Assembly (NCBI RefSeq): GCF_019793465.1
Contig: NZ_JAILYJ010000024.1
Location: 1 to 63,392, forward strand
Source: Rhizobium croatiense
GTDB taxonomy: Bacteria; Pseudomonadota; Alphaproteobacteria; Rhizobiales; Rhizobiaceae
Reading direction: 5' to 3'
DNA length: 63,392 bases
Part shown: positions 9,079 to 17,877 of the stretch, one piece after another
Layout: every line of letters begins with the position of its first letter
Numbering within the stretch: position 1 is the stretch's first letter
Position numbers and translations under genes: made by a program
Notes under the pieces: model-generated
What the model was told of the DNA's origin: nothing
The model's database searches: none
Seen by the model: only the letters and a program-made list of their open reading frames with translations

Positions 9079-9780
9079 ATGCCCAGACCCTATGTAATCT
9101 GTCACATGATGTCGCCGCTGGATGGCCGATTGATCGTCAATGATTGGGCCGAGGCAACCGGCCATTCGGTCGATGAGCTCGTGAAGATCTATGACGGCCT
9201 GCATGAGAAGATCGGTGCCGACGCCTGGCTTTCGGGAAGAGCGACGGGAGAAGAGTTCGCGGACGCCGTCGACCGCCCCTATCAAGCAACCGGCACAGCC
9301 GCGCGACCGATCCATATCGCCAACCCGGACGCCGGCGAGTTCGCTGTCATCGTGGATAAGGACGGTCGGCTACGCTGGGACAAGAGCGACATTGAGGGAG
9401 CTCACCTTGTGGTCCTGACAGGATCTGACGTGGATGATGCTTACCTGGCGGGCCTCACCCAGGCTGGCGTTTCCTATATCGTCTCGGAGAAAGATGGCGT
9501 CGATCTGAAAAACGCGCTTGACCTTCTTGGAACCGAGTTCGGTGTGAAGCGCTTGATGCTGGAAGGCGGGGCGCAAACCAATGGCCATTTCTTGAAGGCG
9601 GGTCTTGTTGACGAGGTCAGCCTGGTCATCTTCCCTGCGATCGGAGGCAAGTCGAATACACCGGCCATATTCGAGGGCGGCGAGGATGGGCTTGCCGGCA
9701 GGGCGAGGCTCACGTTTATCAGCGCCGAAGCCGCTGGCCTCGGCTCCGTGCATCTGAGATATCGCGTTGGACGTCCATAA
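9079..9780 (+). CDS. RibD C-terminal/DHFR-like reductase family protein
   Basis: Starting at the ATG at 9079, preceded by AGAGGAG, gives 233 aa. The N-terminal MPRPYVICHMMSPLDGRL and the later MLEGGAQTNGHFLKAGLVDE, with a final VHLRYRV, are typical of the RibD_C/dihydrofolate-reductase-like NADPH fold. The free-standing form lacks the RibD deaminase half, so it is probably a general reductase rather than a riboflavin enzyme. It is coupled to the upstream SDR. Confidence 0.88.
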   Translation: MPRPYVICHMMSPLDGRLIVNDWAEATGHSVDELVKIYDGLHEKIGADAWLSGRATGEEFADAVDRPYQATGTAARPIHIANPDAGEFAVIVDKDGRLRWDKSDIEGAHLVVLTGSDVDDAYLAGLTQAGVSYIVSEKDGVDLKNALDLLGTEFGVKRLMLEGGAQTNGHFLKAGLVDEVSLVIFPAIGGKSNTPAIFEGGEDGLAGRARLTFISAEAAGLGSVHLRYRVGRP

Positions 9781-10394
9781 GAGACGTCCGTAGGAGAAGA
9801 TTGTGGAAGGGCTCCCTCCTGCCGTCGTCGAAATGATCGTCGAGGAGCAGGGCGCGATACTCCTGAGCAAGCAACCTTGTTTCGAGATCATCGCGCAGCG
9901 CAGAGAGCCGGAAGAACTGGCGTAGTCTGCCCGTGGTGTCTCTCCGATTAGGCGGTGTGATGAACGGTATGTGACGCCGACATTAATGCCCGCGGCGGTG
10001 ACCGCGATATGAGCGTCAAGGCGTTGCTCGAGTGCAGCTCGACAAACAAACAAGGTGAGACGCGTATTGCCGCACGTAACGATGCTCCCCACAAAAATGT
10101 CGGGCCTACTACACCTGCTGTCAGGTTTGTCAGGTGCGCGCCATGGTGCTGTTCCGCCCGACTTCCTACCGCGCTCTCGTGGAAGTCCTTGAAGCATAGG
10201 CACAAGATTCCTTCTGAGGCTCGATCCGGCCAGAGTGGCATGAGTCTTGAAACTTTCTCGTCGCGCGGCGGCAGCTGTCTTCTCCCGAGAAAGCGCGCGA
10301 GTCAAAGTCGAATTGCAGGTGAACGCATGGTGACGCAGTAGAACTTTGTGGATGCGGTTCGACCCGGGGAGAACAAAACTCCGGGCAGAGGTTT
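9781..10394. other. Intergenic region with possible decayed coding sequence
   Basis: Some 600 bp with no intact gene. On the minus strand near 9790-9930 a run reads RLRQFFRLSALRDDLETRLL and AQEYRALLLDDHFDDG, protein-like but without a start, and with a neighbouring piece in another frame. It may be the tail of a lost gene. The long minus-strand frame spanning 9370-10461 has no family character and mostly lies antisense to real genes. Confidence 0.35.
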
Positions 10395-10411
10395 GGGAGG
10401 GTTGTTTGTCT

Positions 10412-12355
10412 GTGTCTGACAAAATTGCGATCTTCGGTATGGCGAGCGTTTTTTCGGTCACCCATGCGCTATTCGCAGTCGCTCAAGAGGCCAGGGCCGT
10501 GACTAACCCCCTGGCCTATATGCTGCAACCTATCACAAAATCCCAGGGGATGCTGAAAACCTTCGAACAAAGCCGGGAGACATTTCCGGGCGAGGTTCTG
10601 CTCGATATGAACGCTACCTATCTCGACCGACAGATCTACAATCCGGCCACGGCGCGCTACGACCACGTTAAACTGCGCGGCTATCAAGACGCCCGCCAGA
10701 CCGGCTTATCCGGTGCCGACACGCCATTGGTTGGACCGACCATCGATCTACGGCCCGGTCAGACGGTGCGGGTAACGCTTCACAACCTGTTCCCTCAGGA
10801 TTCCACCTGCGGCATCGGCGGTGGCAGTGCCAATACCCCCCATTGCTTCAACGGTACCAACCTGCATTCGCACGGTCTCTGGGTAAATCCGTCTGGCAAT
10901 GGCGATAATGTGCTGATCTCAATCCGTCCCGGCGTTTCGTTCCAATATGAATACAACATCGCCGTTGAGCATCCCGCCGGCACCTTCTGGTATCACCCAC
11001 ACCTACACGGATCAACCGCATTGCAGGTGTCGAGTGGCATGTCCGGGGCGTTGATCATCCGTGGCGATCGCATGCCGACACCGACCGAGACTGGCGATAT
11101 CGACCGCCTATTGAAGCAGCCGGGCGGCTCCGATATCGCCGAACGGGTTTTGGTGCTACAGCAGATTCAATATGCTTGCACCGATAACAATGGCGACATC
11201 ACTTATGATTGCCAGCCAGGACAGGTGGGCGGCATCGAAAGCTACGATCAGTTCGGACCTGGCAGTTGGCCGGCTTCGGGCCGCTTCACCAGCGTCAACG
11301 GCCAGGTGCTTGGTCAGTTGGCATTAGCGGAGGCTGGCTCGGTCGAGCGGTGGCGGATGATACACGCCGGGGTTCGCGACACCATCAATTTCGAAATCCG
11401 GCGCAAGACCGGGACGACCGCGTTCCGCACGCTTGCGGCAGCGGACACCGACAGATGGATCGATCAGAATTGCGGCAAGGATACTATTCCGTATGGGGTG
11501 GTGGCCCAGGACGGGCTGACAATGGCGCAGGTGCAGATGCGGCAGCAAGCGATCCTGCAACCGGGCTACCGCGTTGACGCGCTGGTGGTGTTGCCAGGAG
11601 CGGGTGACTACTGCATCATCGATGGCGCCGCACCGGCAGCGGCCAGCGTCAACCAGGAGGCTCCAAGCCGACGGCTTCTCGGCATAGTCACTGCAGTAGG
11701 CGGCCATGCCGTCAATGGCGAGATCGGCACCTATCTGCAGGATTGGCTGATTTCGGCGGCTGAGCGCACGATGTCACAGAATGTCGCCGGCAAGGTTATC
11801 GATGACCTCAAGAACGAGATGTCGCTCTCAAGCTTTATTCCCCATCCGGACATCGACGCGGGCGAGGTCACCGGCGAGCAGCAACTGGTGTTTAACATCG
11901 ATGTGAAACAGCCGGGTGCCACCTTCTTCGAGGTTGACGGCAAACCTTATGATCCCAACCGCATCGACCGGACGTTGCCGCTGAGCGGAGTCGACGAATG
12001 GACGCTCCGCTCGGATTTCGTCAGCCACCCATTCCATATCCATGTCAATCCGTTTCAGATCATCAAAATTGTCGATGCGGCCGGCAACGATGTCAGCGCG
12101 CTTGGCGCCGATGACGACGGCGATCCGCAATATCCAGGCTTGAAAAATGTCTGGAAGGACACGCTGTGGATCAAGAATCCCGGCACCGATCCGTCGGCGC
12201 GCTACACGATCACCGTGCGGACGCACTACCAGCGCTATATCGGCGAGTTCGTTCTGCATTGCCACATCCTCGATCATGAGGACCAGGGCATGATGCAGAA
12301 CATCAGGATCACCCTGCCGGACGGCCAGGGTGGCACCGTTTCCGGCCATCATTAG
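10412..12355 (+). CDS. Multicopper oxidase, probably exported
   Basis: A laccase-like oxidase that uses four copper ions to couple substrate oxidation to reduction of O2 to water. All copper-binding motifs are present: HSHG in the first, WYHPHLHG in the second, HPFHIH in the third, and HCHILDHEDQGM near the C-terminus with a Met as the axial type 1 ligand. I chose the GTG at 10412, which has GGGAGG 11 nt upstream and gives a lysine-bearing N-terminus before a hydrophobic export segment (MASVFSVTHALFAVAQEARA); an ATG at 10439 is the alternative. A small conserved gene follows 26 bp later. Substrate (metal, phenolic or other) cannot be decided. Confidence 0.92.
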   Translation: MSDKIAIFGMASVFSVTHALFAVAQEARAVTNPLAYMLQPITKSQGMLKTFEQSRETFPGEVLLDMNATYLDRQIYNPATARYDHVKLRGYQDARQTGLSGADTPLVGPTIDLRPGQTVRVTLHNLFPQDSTCGIGGGSANTPHCFNGTNLHSHGLWVNPSGNGDNVLISIRPGVSFQYEYNIAVEHPAGTFWYHPHLHGSTALQVSSGMSGALIIRGDRMPTPTETGDIDRLLKQPGGSDIAERVLVLQQIQYACTDNNGDITYDCQPGQVGGIESYDQFGPGSWPASGRFTSVNGQVLGQLALAEAGSVERWRMIHAGVRDTINFEIRRKTGTTAFRTLAAADTDRWIDQNCGKDTIPYGVVAQDGLTMAQVQMRQQAILQPGYRVDALVVLPGAGDYCIIDGAAPAAASVNQEAPSRRLLGIVTAVGGHAVNGEIGTYLQDWLISAAERTMSQNVAGKVIDDLKNEMSLSSFIPHPDIDAGEVTGEQQLVFNIDVKQPGATFFEVDGKPYDPNRIDRTLPLSGVDEWTLRSDFVSHPFHIHVNPFQIIKIVDAAGNDVSALGADDDGDPQYPGLKNVWKDTLWIKNPGTDPSARYTITVRTHYQRYIGEFVLHCHILDHEDQGMMQNIRITLPDGQGGTVSGHH

Positions 12356-12381
12356 GGCGTCGATCGCCATTGGGAGGAACT

Positions 12382-12774
12382 ATGAGCTTCACTGGCACTT
12401 GGAGTTATCGCAGCCTGATCAACAATCCCGATTTATCGGTTGATTTCAATGCACTGGAATTTGGCCAGGGAACGCTGGTGCTGACCGAGTTGGCTCGGCG
12501 CAAGGTCGGCGGAACCATTGGTGGGCCCGGGTGGTCGCTGGAATTGACCGGTACGGTGCGTCCGGGAGACCCTGTCGAGCTGCAATTCACTGGAAAGGGC
12601 GATGTGGCCGGCGAGACCTGGATCTACAGCTATCGCGGCTACATCGTGCCGAACTGGCCGAATGGCGTCGATCAAAGGGACGCCATTGTCGGTAGCATCG
12701 TCCGCGACGTCCCGCATTCGCATGGGGTCGCCGCAGCCGGCTACGTTGCCTCCTGGTATGCCGTGCGACAGTGA
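12382..12774 (+). CDS. Hypothetical protein paired with multicopper oxidase
   Basis: A 130-aa protein starting at an ATG with GGGAGGAA in front. It is rich in beta-strand-type sequence (TLVLTELARRKVGGTIGG, WSLELTGTVRPGDPVELQF), suggesting a small beta-barrel, and has no signal peptide or membrane segment. It contains an HSHG near the C-terminus. It follows the multicopper oxidase by 26 bp and is probably co-transcribed. Function unknown; I do not recognise a named family. Confidence 0.7.
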   Translation: MSFTGTWSYRSLINNPDLSVDFNALEFGQGTLVLTELARRKVGGTIGGPGWSLELTGTVRPGDPVELQFTGKGDVAGETWIYSYRGYIVPNWPNGVDQRDAIVGSIVRDVPHSHGVAAAGYVASWYAVRQ

Positions 12775-12849
12775 TGCTCCAGCATTTGCCGCAGCTCGAA
12801 GACATTCGGATCAACATTCACCGGCCAGGGTCTGGGTCGACGGACCGAT

Positions 12850-13519
12850 GCCTCACATTTGAACCGCGTGCTCTGGCGGTTCAGCGGGATGTGCTGCCCG
12901 AACTTGTCGAACACGATCGTCGCCAGCAACTGAGGGCCGATGAAGCCGCGCGGGCGTCGCATGGAACGGTGCGGGAGCCTGACTGATCGCCTCGCAATCG
13001 CGGCAGGTAAATTTCTCGCGCACCGTCTCGATCACCTTGAATCGGCGCGGGATATCCTCCAGCGTTTCCGTCACGTCCTCGCCCAGCTTCGACAGCCGCG
13101 AGCCGCCACAGCAGGCACATGCCGTCGGCGCTTCGATGACGATGCGTGCGCGCTCGACGTCTTTGGGCCACGCCTTGCGCACTGGACGCTTGCGGGCGAA
13201 GGCGCGCACGGACTGCGTTCTGGCCGCGGCCTCTTGGACGCTCAGTTCGTCCTCGGCGGCCTACGCCACGAGCTCTTCGAGCTGCAAATTCCAACTGATC
13301 GATCAGCCGCTGCGTGCGCTCGCGGCGCGGCCCGTGCTTCTCGCGCTCCAGCTTGCCGATCAGCAACTGCAAATGCACGTTGAGCGCCTCAATGTTCGAC
13401 AGCCGCGCCTTCGCGTTGGCCGCTTCCGCCTCAGCTTGCAGCCGCGCAGCAGGTTCGGCCAGCAGCGCCGGATGAGCGCTGGCAAGGTCCGATGGCAGGG
13501 TAAGCGGCGGCAATGTCAT
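12850..13519 (-). pseudogene. tnpC: IS66-family transposase (TnpC), truncated and frameshifted
   Basis: Characteristic IS66 TnpC parts are spread over three minus-strand frames. The coiled-coil start (ALLAEPAARLQAEAEAANAK, LNVHLQLLIGKLEREKHGP) begins at 13519. The zinc-binding domain (CACCGGSRLSKLGEDVTETL ... KFTCRDCE) lies at about 13210-12970. The stretch GFIGPQLLATIVFDKFGQH to PLNRQSTRFKCE lies at about 12950-12850. After that the similarity stops and the entire DDE catalytic part is missing. The element cannot transpose. Confidence 0.85.
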
Positions 13520-13566
13520 AACGACATTGAATCAGATTTCTCAACAATCTCAATGTAAAAATTCAG

Positions 13567-13630
13567 TCAAACCCGGCTGGGGCGCCAGGTTTCCTGCCGT
13601 GCGCGCCAGTCAATTCCCTCCAGCGACAAC
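13567..13630 (-). pseudogene. tnpB: 3' end of IS66 tnpB
   Basis: The last codons, LEGIDWRARQETWRPSRV, match the usual end of IS66 TnpB and sit just ahead of the tnpC remnant, as in intact IS66 elements. They are fused in frame to the tail of a recombinase remnant, showing that the middle of tnpB has been interrupted. Confidence 0.7.
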
Positions 13631-13893
13631 GGATGTTGATGCCCCTCCTGGTGAGGCTGAATGATTCTCAGATCGAGTTGATGAATGGTACGGTTGCGAA
13701 GGTCGCGAACCGCGTTGACGACCGCCGGGGAATTTTGGAACAAATATGCTCCGGTTGATTGCTGGTCGATGAGCAGGCGCTTCCGCCTGATTTGAACGTA
13801 AATCCAATTGACGGGAATATCGAGCCTGGCGGCAAGTTGTACGGCGCTGAGCAAACTAGGTTCGTGTGTCCATCTGTTGCGCTGTGCCTTTAC
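13630..13893 (-). pseudogene. C-terminal remnant of a serine recombinase
   Basis: The peptide LLSAVQLAARLDIPVNWIYV, then QIRRKRLLIDQQSTGAYLF and RTIHQLDLRIIQPHQEGHQH, is the excisionase-like helix-turn-helix tail typical of plasmid and transposon recombinases whose C-terminus ends in HQHA. The catalytic N-terminal domain is absent, and the normal stop is replaced by fusion to the tnpB tail. The frame upstream is blocked by a stop near 13892. Confidence 0.65.
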
Positions 13894-14206
13894 CTAGATG
13901 CCCGCTGCAAGGCGGAGGCGTTGCACAGTGATTGGCAAAACCTTCTCCTCACAATTGGGCGAATGGTGTCCTTTGCGCGTCAGTATTTCAGGCTTCGACA
14001 TATCCCTGTGTCGCAGACACGGGTATCAGCAAGGTCGATCCACCACGATGTTCAACCTCATACGACGGCGCGAAGTTGCCGCCTCTACGTCCCACCTCAC
14101 GGATCACATTAAAGGAGCGTCCAAATAACGGATGGCTCGGATCCAGCACCTCGATCTTGTCCGGTGATGATTCGTCAGACTCACAAGCAGGGATATTTCT
14201 GTAGAC
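13894..14206. other. No gene supported
   Basis: About 310 bp between the recombinase remnant and the 5' part of IS66 tnpB. Short overlapping frames only, none family-like. It appears to be part of the segment that split tnpB. Confidence 0.4.
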
Positions 14207-14440
14207 CTTCGAGCAGATAACCGAGCTGCGCCGGTGTGATCACCACCGTGCCGTCAGCGGCTGACGGCCAGATGAAGCGGCCGCGCTCCAGCTTCTTCGT
14301 GAACAGACAAGCGCCCTGGCCGTCACGCTAGATAAACCTTCCTCGCTCCAATTTTTTCGTGAACAGGCAGGCCCCCTGGCCATCGTGCCAAACGACCTTG
14401 ATCAGATCGCCGCGTTTGCCCCAAGGCGGCGCATCCTCGG
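14207..14440 (-). pseudogene. tnpB: IS66 tnpB, 5' part, with two different copies joined
   Basis: IS66 TnpB-like sequence appears twice in tandem on the minus strand. One copy (about 14325-14390) gives a WHDGQGACLFTKKLERGR-type segment ending at a stop. The second (about 14215-14321) repeats GQGACLFTKKLERGRF and continues WPSAADGTVVITPAQLGYLL. The two DNA copies differ at several positions, so this is a junction of two related IS66 elements rather than a fresh duplication. The gene breaks off at YLLEGL, which resumes 580 bp away at 13630. Confidence 0.7.
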
Positions 14441-14503
14441 ATGCTTACTTTTGTCCGGAAAGCTTGCCGTTTTGGCCGCATTGAACTCATCAAATAAGGA
14501 TTT

Positions 14504-14533
14504 GCGCCGCGCGGACGAGCACGCGGCGCTTTT
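14504..14533 (+). terminator. Rho-independent terminator-like hairpin
   Basis: GCGCCGCG and CGCGGCGC form a perfect 8-bp stem with a 10-nt loop followed by TTTT on the plus strand. No intact plus-strand gene ends here, so it is probably inherited from lost DNA. Confidence 0.5.
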
Positions 14534-14632
14534 ATTCGGCAGGGAAAGCAGCTTCGTCTAAGCCTTTGGCCATATTCGATGAATTCTTGCTCCACAATCT
14601 CTGACGGGCCAGCGCCGGCAGGGCAGAGGAGA

Positions 14633-15100
14633 TTAATCCTTCAAGAGGCTTTTGTTCTCAGTCGTCGGCACGTACTGGAAAGTGTCTTGTCCTTGCTCAA
14701 TGGCCGGACCGGAGCCGCCTTCGTAAGCGAGGTTCCAGCTCGTGACTATCTCAGTGTTGTTGCCGTTGACCTGTGCGTAGCCGGTCCATCCGGTTGCGGA
14801 ATTGCAGTTCTCCGTCGAATTGTTCCAGCCGACCGAAAATGCGATGAACGTCCCGTTTACCCTTCCTGTTAGCGGATAGGGCGAGTTCTGGCATCCGGTG
14901 CCCTGGGCTCTGTTTACATATTGGCCGGAGACGTTTCCGAACGAGTCGACTTGAATGATCATCGTCGAGCCGGACTGGTTCTGCCAACTGCTGGAAGCCG
15001 ATGCGATGCTTGAAAAATCCTTGAAGTTGCTTGCATCGAAAGCAAGAGCTGAGGTTGCTACAGCAAACACAAGTGCTGCAACTGCATTAGTACGGATCAT
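14633..15100 (-). CDS. Rhizavidin, secreted biotin-binding protein
   Basis: The protein is a short avidin that binds biotin very tightly and forms a dimer rather than the tetramer of avidin and streptavidin. The sequence (FDASNFKDFSSIASASSSWQ at the mature start, TGYAQVNGNNTEIVTSWNLA, ending TTENKSLLKD) matches rhizavidin as I recall it from Rhizobium etli. I start it at the ATG at 15100, preceded by AGGAGG, which gives a clear signal peptide (MIRTNAVAALVFAVATSALA) and a mature chain of about 135 aa. It stands alone between IS debris and a decayed oxidase operon. Role in the host is uncertain: sequestering biotin from competitors is a reasonable guess. Confidence 0.96.
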   Translation of the reverse strand: MIRTNAVAALVFAVATSALAFDASNFKDFSSIASASSSWQNQSGSTMIIQVDSFGNVSGQYVNRAQGTGCQNSPYPLTGRVNGTFIAFSVGWNNSTENCNSATGWTGYAQVNGNNTEIVTSWNLAYEGGSGPAIEQGQDTFQYVPTTENKSLLKD

Positions 15101-15214
15101 GGTTTTTCCTCCTGATGTGCGCCGACCGTCGGCGATCGTACCGAAGGTTGCATATAAACTCGTAATAATCAATCAATCCGAGTAGCAATTTCCCGGGTTG
15201 AGAAAACCGAAAGA

Positions 15215-15242
15215 CGGGCCGCGCGTTGCGTGGCGCGGCCCG
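15215..15242. repeat. Strong GC-rich hairpin upstream of rhizavidin
   Basis: CGGGCCGCGC and GCGCGGCCCG make a perfect 10-bp stem with an 8-nt loop. There is no T-tract on either side. It lies about 115 bp upstream of the rhizavidin start and could insulate it from upstream transcription or be an operator. Confidence 0.5.
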
Positions 15243-15539
15243 AGAACGAGCATCAGGAGTGAAGACTTACACGATGCAAATTACGAACGGGATAGCGCAA
15301 CGCTAATATCTTGACCATCATTGGAACGGACAAACTGCATGGCCGCAACCCCGAGAGCTACCTCACGGACGTCCTAACCCAGATCAAAGATTAACCGGTA
15401 GATAGGCTTGAAGACCTGTTGCCGTGGAATATGCTTCCGACGGTCTCCACTGCGCAAAAGGCCGCCTGATGGCTCGTTCGATGCATATCTGCACGATCGA
15501 AGACGTGGCCACCATGACCGGCGAGAACCTCGAACTGCT

Positions 15540-16317
15540 CAGAGAGATCGTATCCATCCGAGCAGGGCCGCGGGATTTTGGGCGCCGCGCGTAGTAACTT
15601 CGGTTCATGGAGATCGGATCGAACTGCACGGAGATCGGGTGAGAATCGGCGCCGACGGTACGCCATCACATGACCGCGACAGACCCGATCATCCGCCAAC
15701 ACTTGCCGATCGTGCATGAGGCGATGCATCACGTCACCCATATGACCGTGCGCAACCGCGGCACCTTCGGCGGCAGCGTCGCGCATGCGGATCCAGCGAC
15801 CGAGATGCCGATGATGACACGGTTCCTCGGTGGGACGGTCATCGCCTCCTCTCAGCGCGGCAGACGCGAAATACCTGCAGCCGATTTTTTTGTCGGATCG
15901 CTGGTCAACTCGTTGGAACCGGACGAGTTTGTAATTCGCGTCGAGCTCGACGCGATGAGACCGGATGCCGGATGGGGATTTGAGGAGTTTGCAAAACGCC
16001 ACGGGGACTTCGCACTCGCTTGCTTTGCGACGACGCTGCATTGTGTAGATGGCAGGGCGTCTGACGTTCGCGTTGGCATGATGGGCGTTGGTGAAACCCC
16101 GCTGCGGCTTGAAGAGATCGAGGGCATCATCGAGGGGACGGATGTTTCCGAGCCGGTTCTCGATACGGTGGCGGATCGCCTGGCTGGAATCCTCACGCCC
16201 AACACGGATATCCATGCCTCTGCAGATTACCGCAGGCATCTCTCAGGCGTCCTTGCCAAACGGGCCCTTCGCGCCGCCTGGAGCCGCGCGAACCACGAAA
16301 GGCTTCAAGCAAGATGA
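15540..16317 (+). pseudogene. FAD-binding subunit of xanthine dehydrogenase family, 5' damaged
   Basis: From 15670 a 215-aa frame carries the CoxM/XdhB FAD-binding fold: IIRQHLPIVHEAMHHVTHMT, VRNRGTFGGSVAHADPATEM and the C-terminal CO-dehydrogenase flavoprotein domain. The family is about 290 aa, and the missing N-terminal part is only partly visible in another frame (HGDRIELHGDRVRIGA, around 15605-15655), so at least one frameshift has removed the first FAD-binding lobe. The stop overlaps the start of the iron-sulphur subunit (ATGA), as in an intact operon. Confidence 0.8.
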
Positions 16318-16788
16318 GTGAGAAGACGATCACCGTCAGCGTCAACGAAGCGTATATGACGCGCACGATCGAAGCACGAACGCTGCTGAGCCACTTCCTG
16401 CGCCAGGATCCTTTGCCTGACCGGAACCCATGTCGGGTGCGAACATGGCGTTTGCGGTGCCTGCACCGTCATTCTCGATGGAAGGAGCGCACGCTCCTGT
16501 CTGATGCTTGCAGTGCAGGCAGACGGGAGCGAAATCGAAACCATGGCCAGGGAAGCGTCGATACTCGGACGAATCCAAGAAGCGTTCCGCCAGCATCATG
16601 GCCTGCAATGCGAATTTGTAGGCCCAGTTTCATCGTTGGCGATCATCGACCTTCTTCGCCACCATCCGCTGGAAACCGATGATAAGATCAGGGAAGCGCT
16701 CTCAGGAAACATCTGTCGTTGTACGGGCTATGAAAACATCGTCAACGCCGTCCGCGAACTGGCTAGCAAGAGAGGACCTTTAAGATGA
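16314..16788 (+). pseudogene. 2Fe-2S subunit of xanthine dehydrogenase family, frameshifted
   Basis: The start (TRTIEARTLLSHFLRQD) is in one frame; then GTHVGCEHGVCGACTVILDG with the plant-type ferredoxin cysteines is in another, which runs to NICRCTGYENIVNAVRELAS. A frameshift lies near 16405. The second cluster is also damaged: the usual CGFCTPG reads CEFVGPV, so one ligand cysteine is gone. Electron transfer should be lost even if the frame were restored. It overlaps the next gene by ATGA. Confidence 0.82.
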
Positions 16789-17546
16789 AGATGCATTTTC
16801 TCGAGGCCGGCCGGCTTCGTATGCGCCGGTCCATTTACGTCCCTGGGGCGCTGAAGGAAGAAGCGATTGAATTGCCGGTTCACGCCACCCTGATGCGCCA
16901 TCCCCAAGGCAACGCGCTGTTCGATAGCGGATGCAATCCAGAGGCCGCCATCGATCCAGGCGCGCGATGGGGTGGGTTAAGCAAGGTTATGACCCCGATC
17001 TTTTCGCCAGAGCGGACGGTCGTTCATCAGTTGAAGACTCTTGCTCTCGATCCCGAGGACATAGATGTTGTGATCTGTTCACATCTGCATCCCGATCATT
17101 GCGGCTGCAACGCGTACTTTCGGCGCGCAACGATCCTCTGCCACGAAGCGGAGGCGCAGGCCGCCACGGCAAGCGGTGCAGAAAATCAAGGCTATCTTCG
17201 AGGAGAATGGGACCAGCCCCAGGGTTTCCAGACCTTCAATGCCGAGCATGACGTCTTTGGCGACGGGCGCATCGTCTTGCTGCCCATGCCGGGTCATACC
17301 CCCGGAATGACCGTCGCCCGTGTCGAGCTGGAAAAAGATGGTTCATTTATACTCGCTTCAGATGCTGCCCCGCTCCAGGCGAGCGTCGACACCGGTATCG
17401 CTCCGAGAAATACTTGGAACATCGAACTCGCCGCAGAGGCACTCGCTCGCCTGAAAGCTCTTCGGGAGCGGGGAGCTTCTATCATTTTCGGCCACGACGA
17501 CGCGCAATGGCAAGAGTTGCGAAAGGGTGTGGAGTTCTACGAATGA
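16785..17546 (+). CDS. MBL-fold metallohydrolase, AHL-lactonase-like
   Basis: A 253-aa metallo-beta-lactamase-fold hydrolase with the metal-binding HLHPDH at residues 100-105, GHTPG further on for the third His, an Asp in LASDAAP, and FGHDDAQW near the end. Length and motif order are those of the N-acyl-homoserine lactonase group (AttM/AiiA-like), which opens quorum-sensing lactones, but other esters are possible. It is intact although its operon partners are broken, and it overlaps the iron-sulphur subunit before it and the molybdopterin subunit after it by a few bases. Confidence 0.87.
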   Translation: MKMHFLEAGRLRMRRSIYVPGALKEEAIELPVHATLMRHPQGNALFDSGCNPEAAIDPGARWGGLSKVMTPIFSPERTVVHQLKTLALDPEDIDVVICSHLHPDHCGCNAYFRRATILCHEAEAQAATASGAENQGYLRGEWDQPQGFQTFNAEHDVFGDGRIVLLPMPGHTPGMTVARVELEKDGSFILASDAAPLQASVDTGIAPRNTWNIELAAEALARLKALRERGASIIFGHDDAQWQELRKGVEFYE

Positions 17547-17870
17547 GCCAGCAGGACCATTCCGTCGAGCTGCGGCCCAAACTTGTCGGCAAGCGGGACA
17601 AGCGCACCGAAGATCCACGTCTGCTGACGGGTGTTGGTCAGTATGTCGATACATGGCGCCGCGGTATGTTGCATATCGCATTGCGACGCTCCGACCAGCC
17701 ACATGCCCGAATCCTGAACATCGATGTCGGCGATGCGTTCTCGGTGCCCGGCGTCGTCGCGATCTATGACGCGAGCGACCTGGAAGGAGAGATCAAACCT
17801 GCCATACCGACCTCGCGTATGCCTGGTTATTACGCCACCCCCATATGGCCACTTGCACGCGGGAAAAGGT
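17543..17870 (+). pseudogene. Molybdopterin-binding subunit, truncated after about 110 residues
   Basis: The start MSQQDHSVELRPKLVGKRDK, then EDPRLLTGVGQYVD and MLHIALRRSDQPHARIL, is the N-terminus of the large CoxL/XdhC-type subunit, normally about 780 aa. Recognisable sequence ends near 17865 and the frame stops soon after. All molybdenum-cofactor binding regions are missing. The break coincides with the 3' end of a truncated ABC exporter gene on the other strand, marking a rearrangement point. Confidence 0.85.
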
Positions 17871-17877
17871 GGCCGTT

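Noticed and set aside
9370..10461. Minus-strand 363-codon open frame
   Set aside because: It runs antisense across the end of the RibD-like gene and the start of the oxidase, has an irregular composition and resembles no protein family. Length is explained by the high GC content.
15391..16239. Minus-strand 282-codon open frame
   Set aside because: Antisense to the FAD-binding subunit, whose family motifs are clear on the plus strand.
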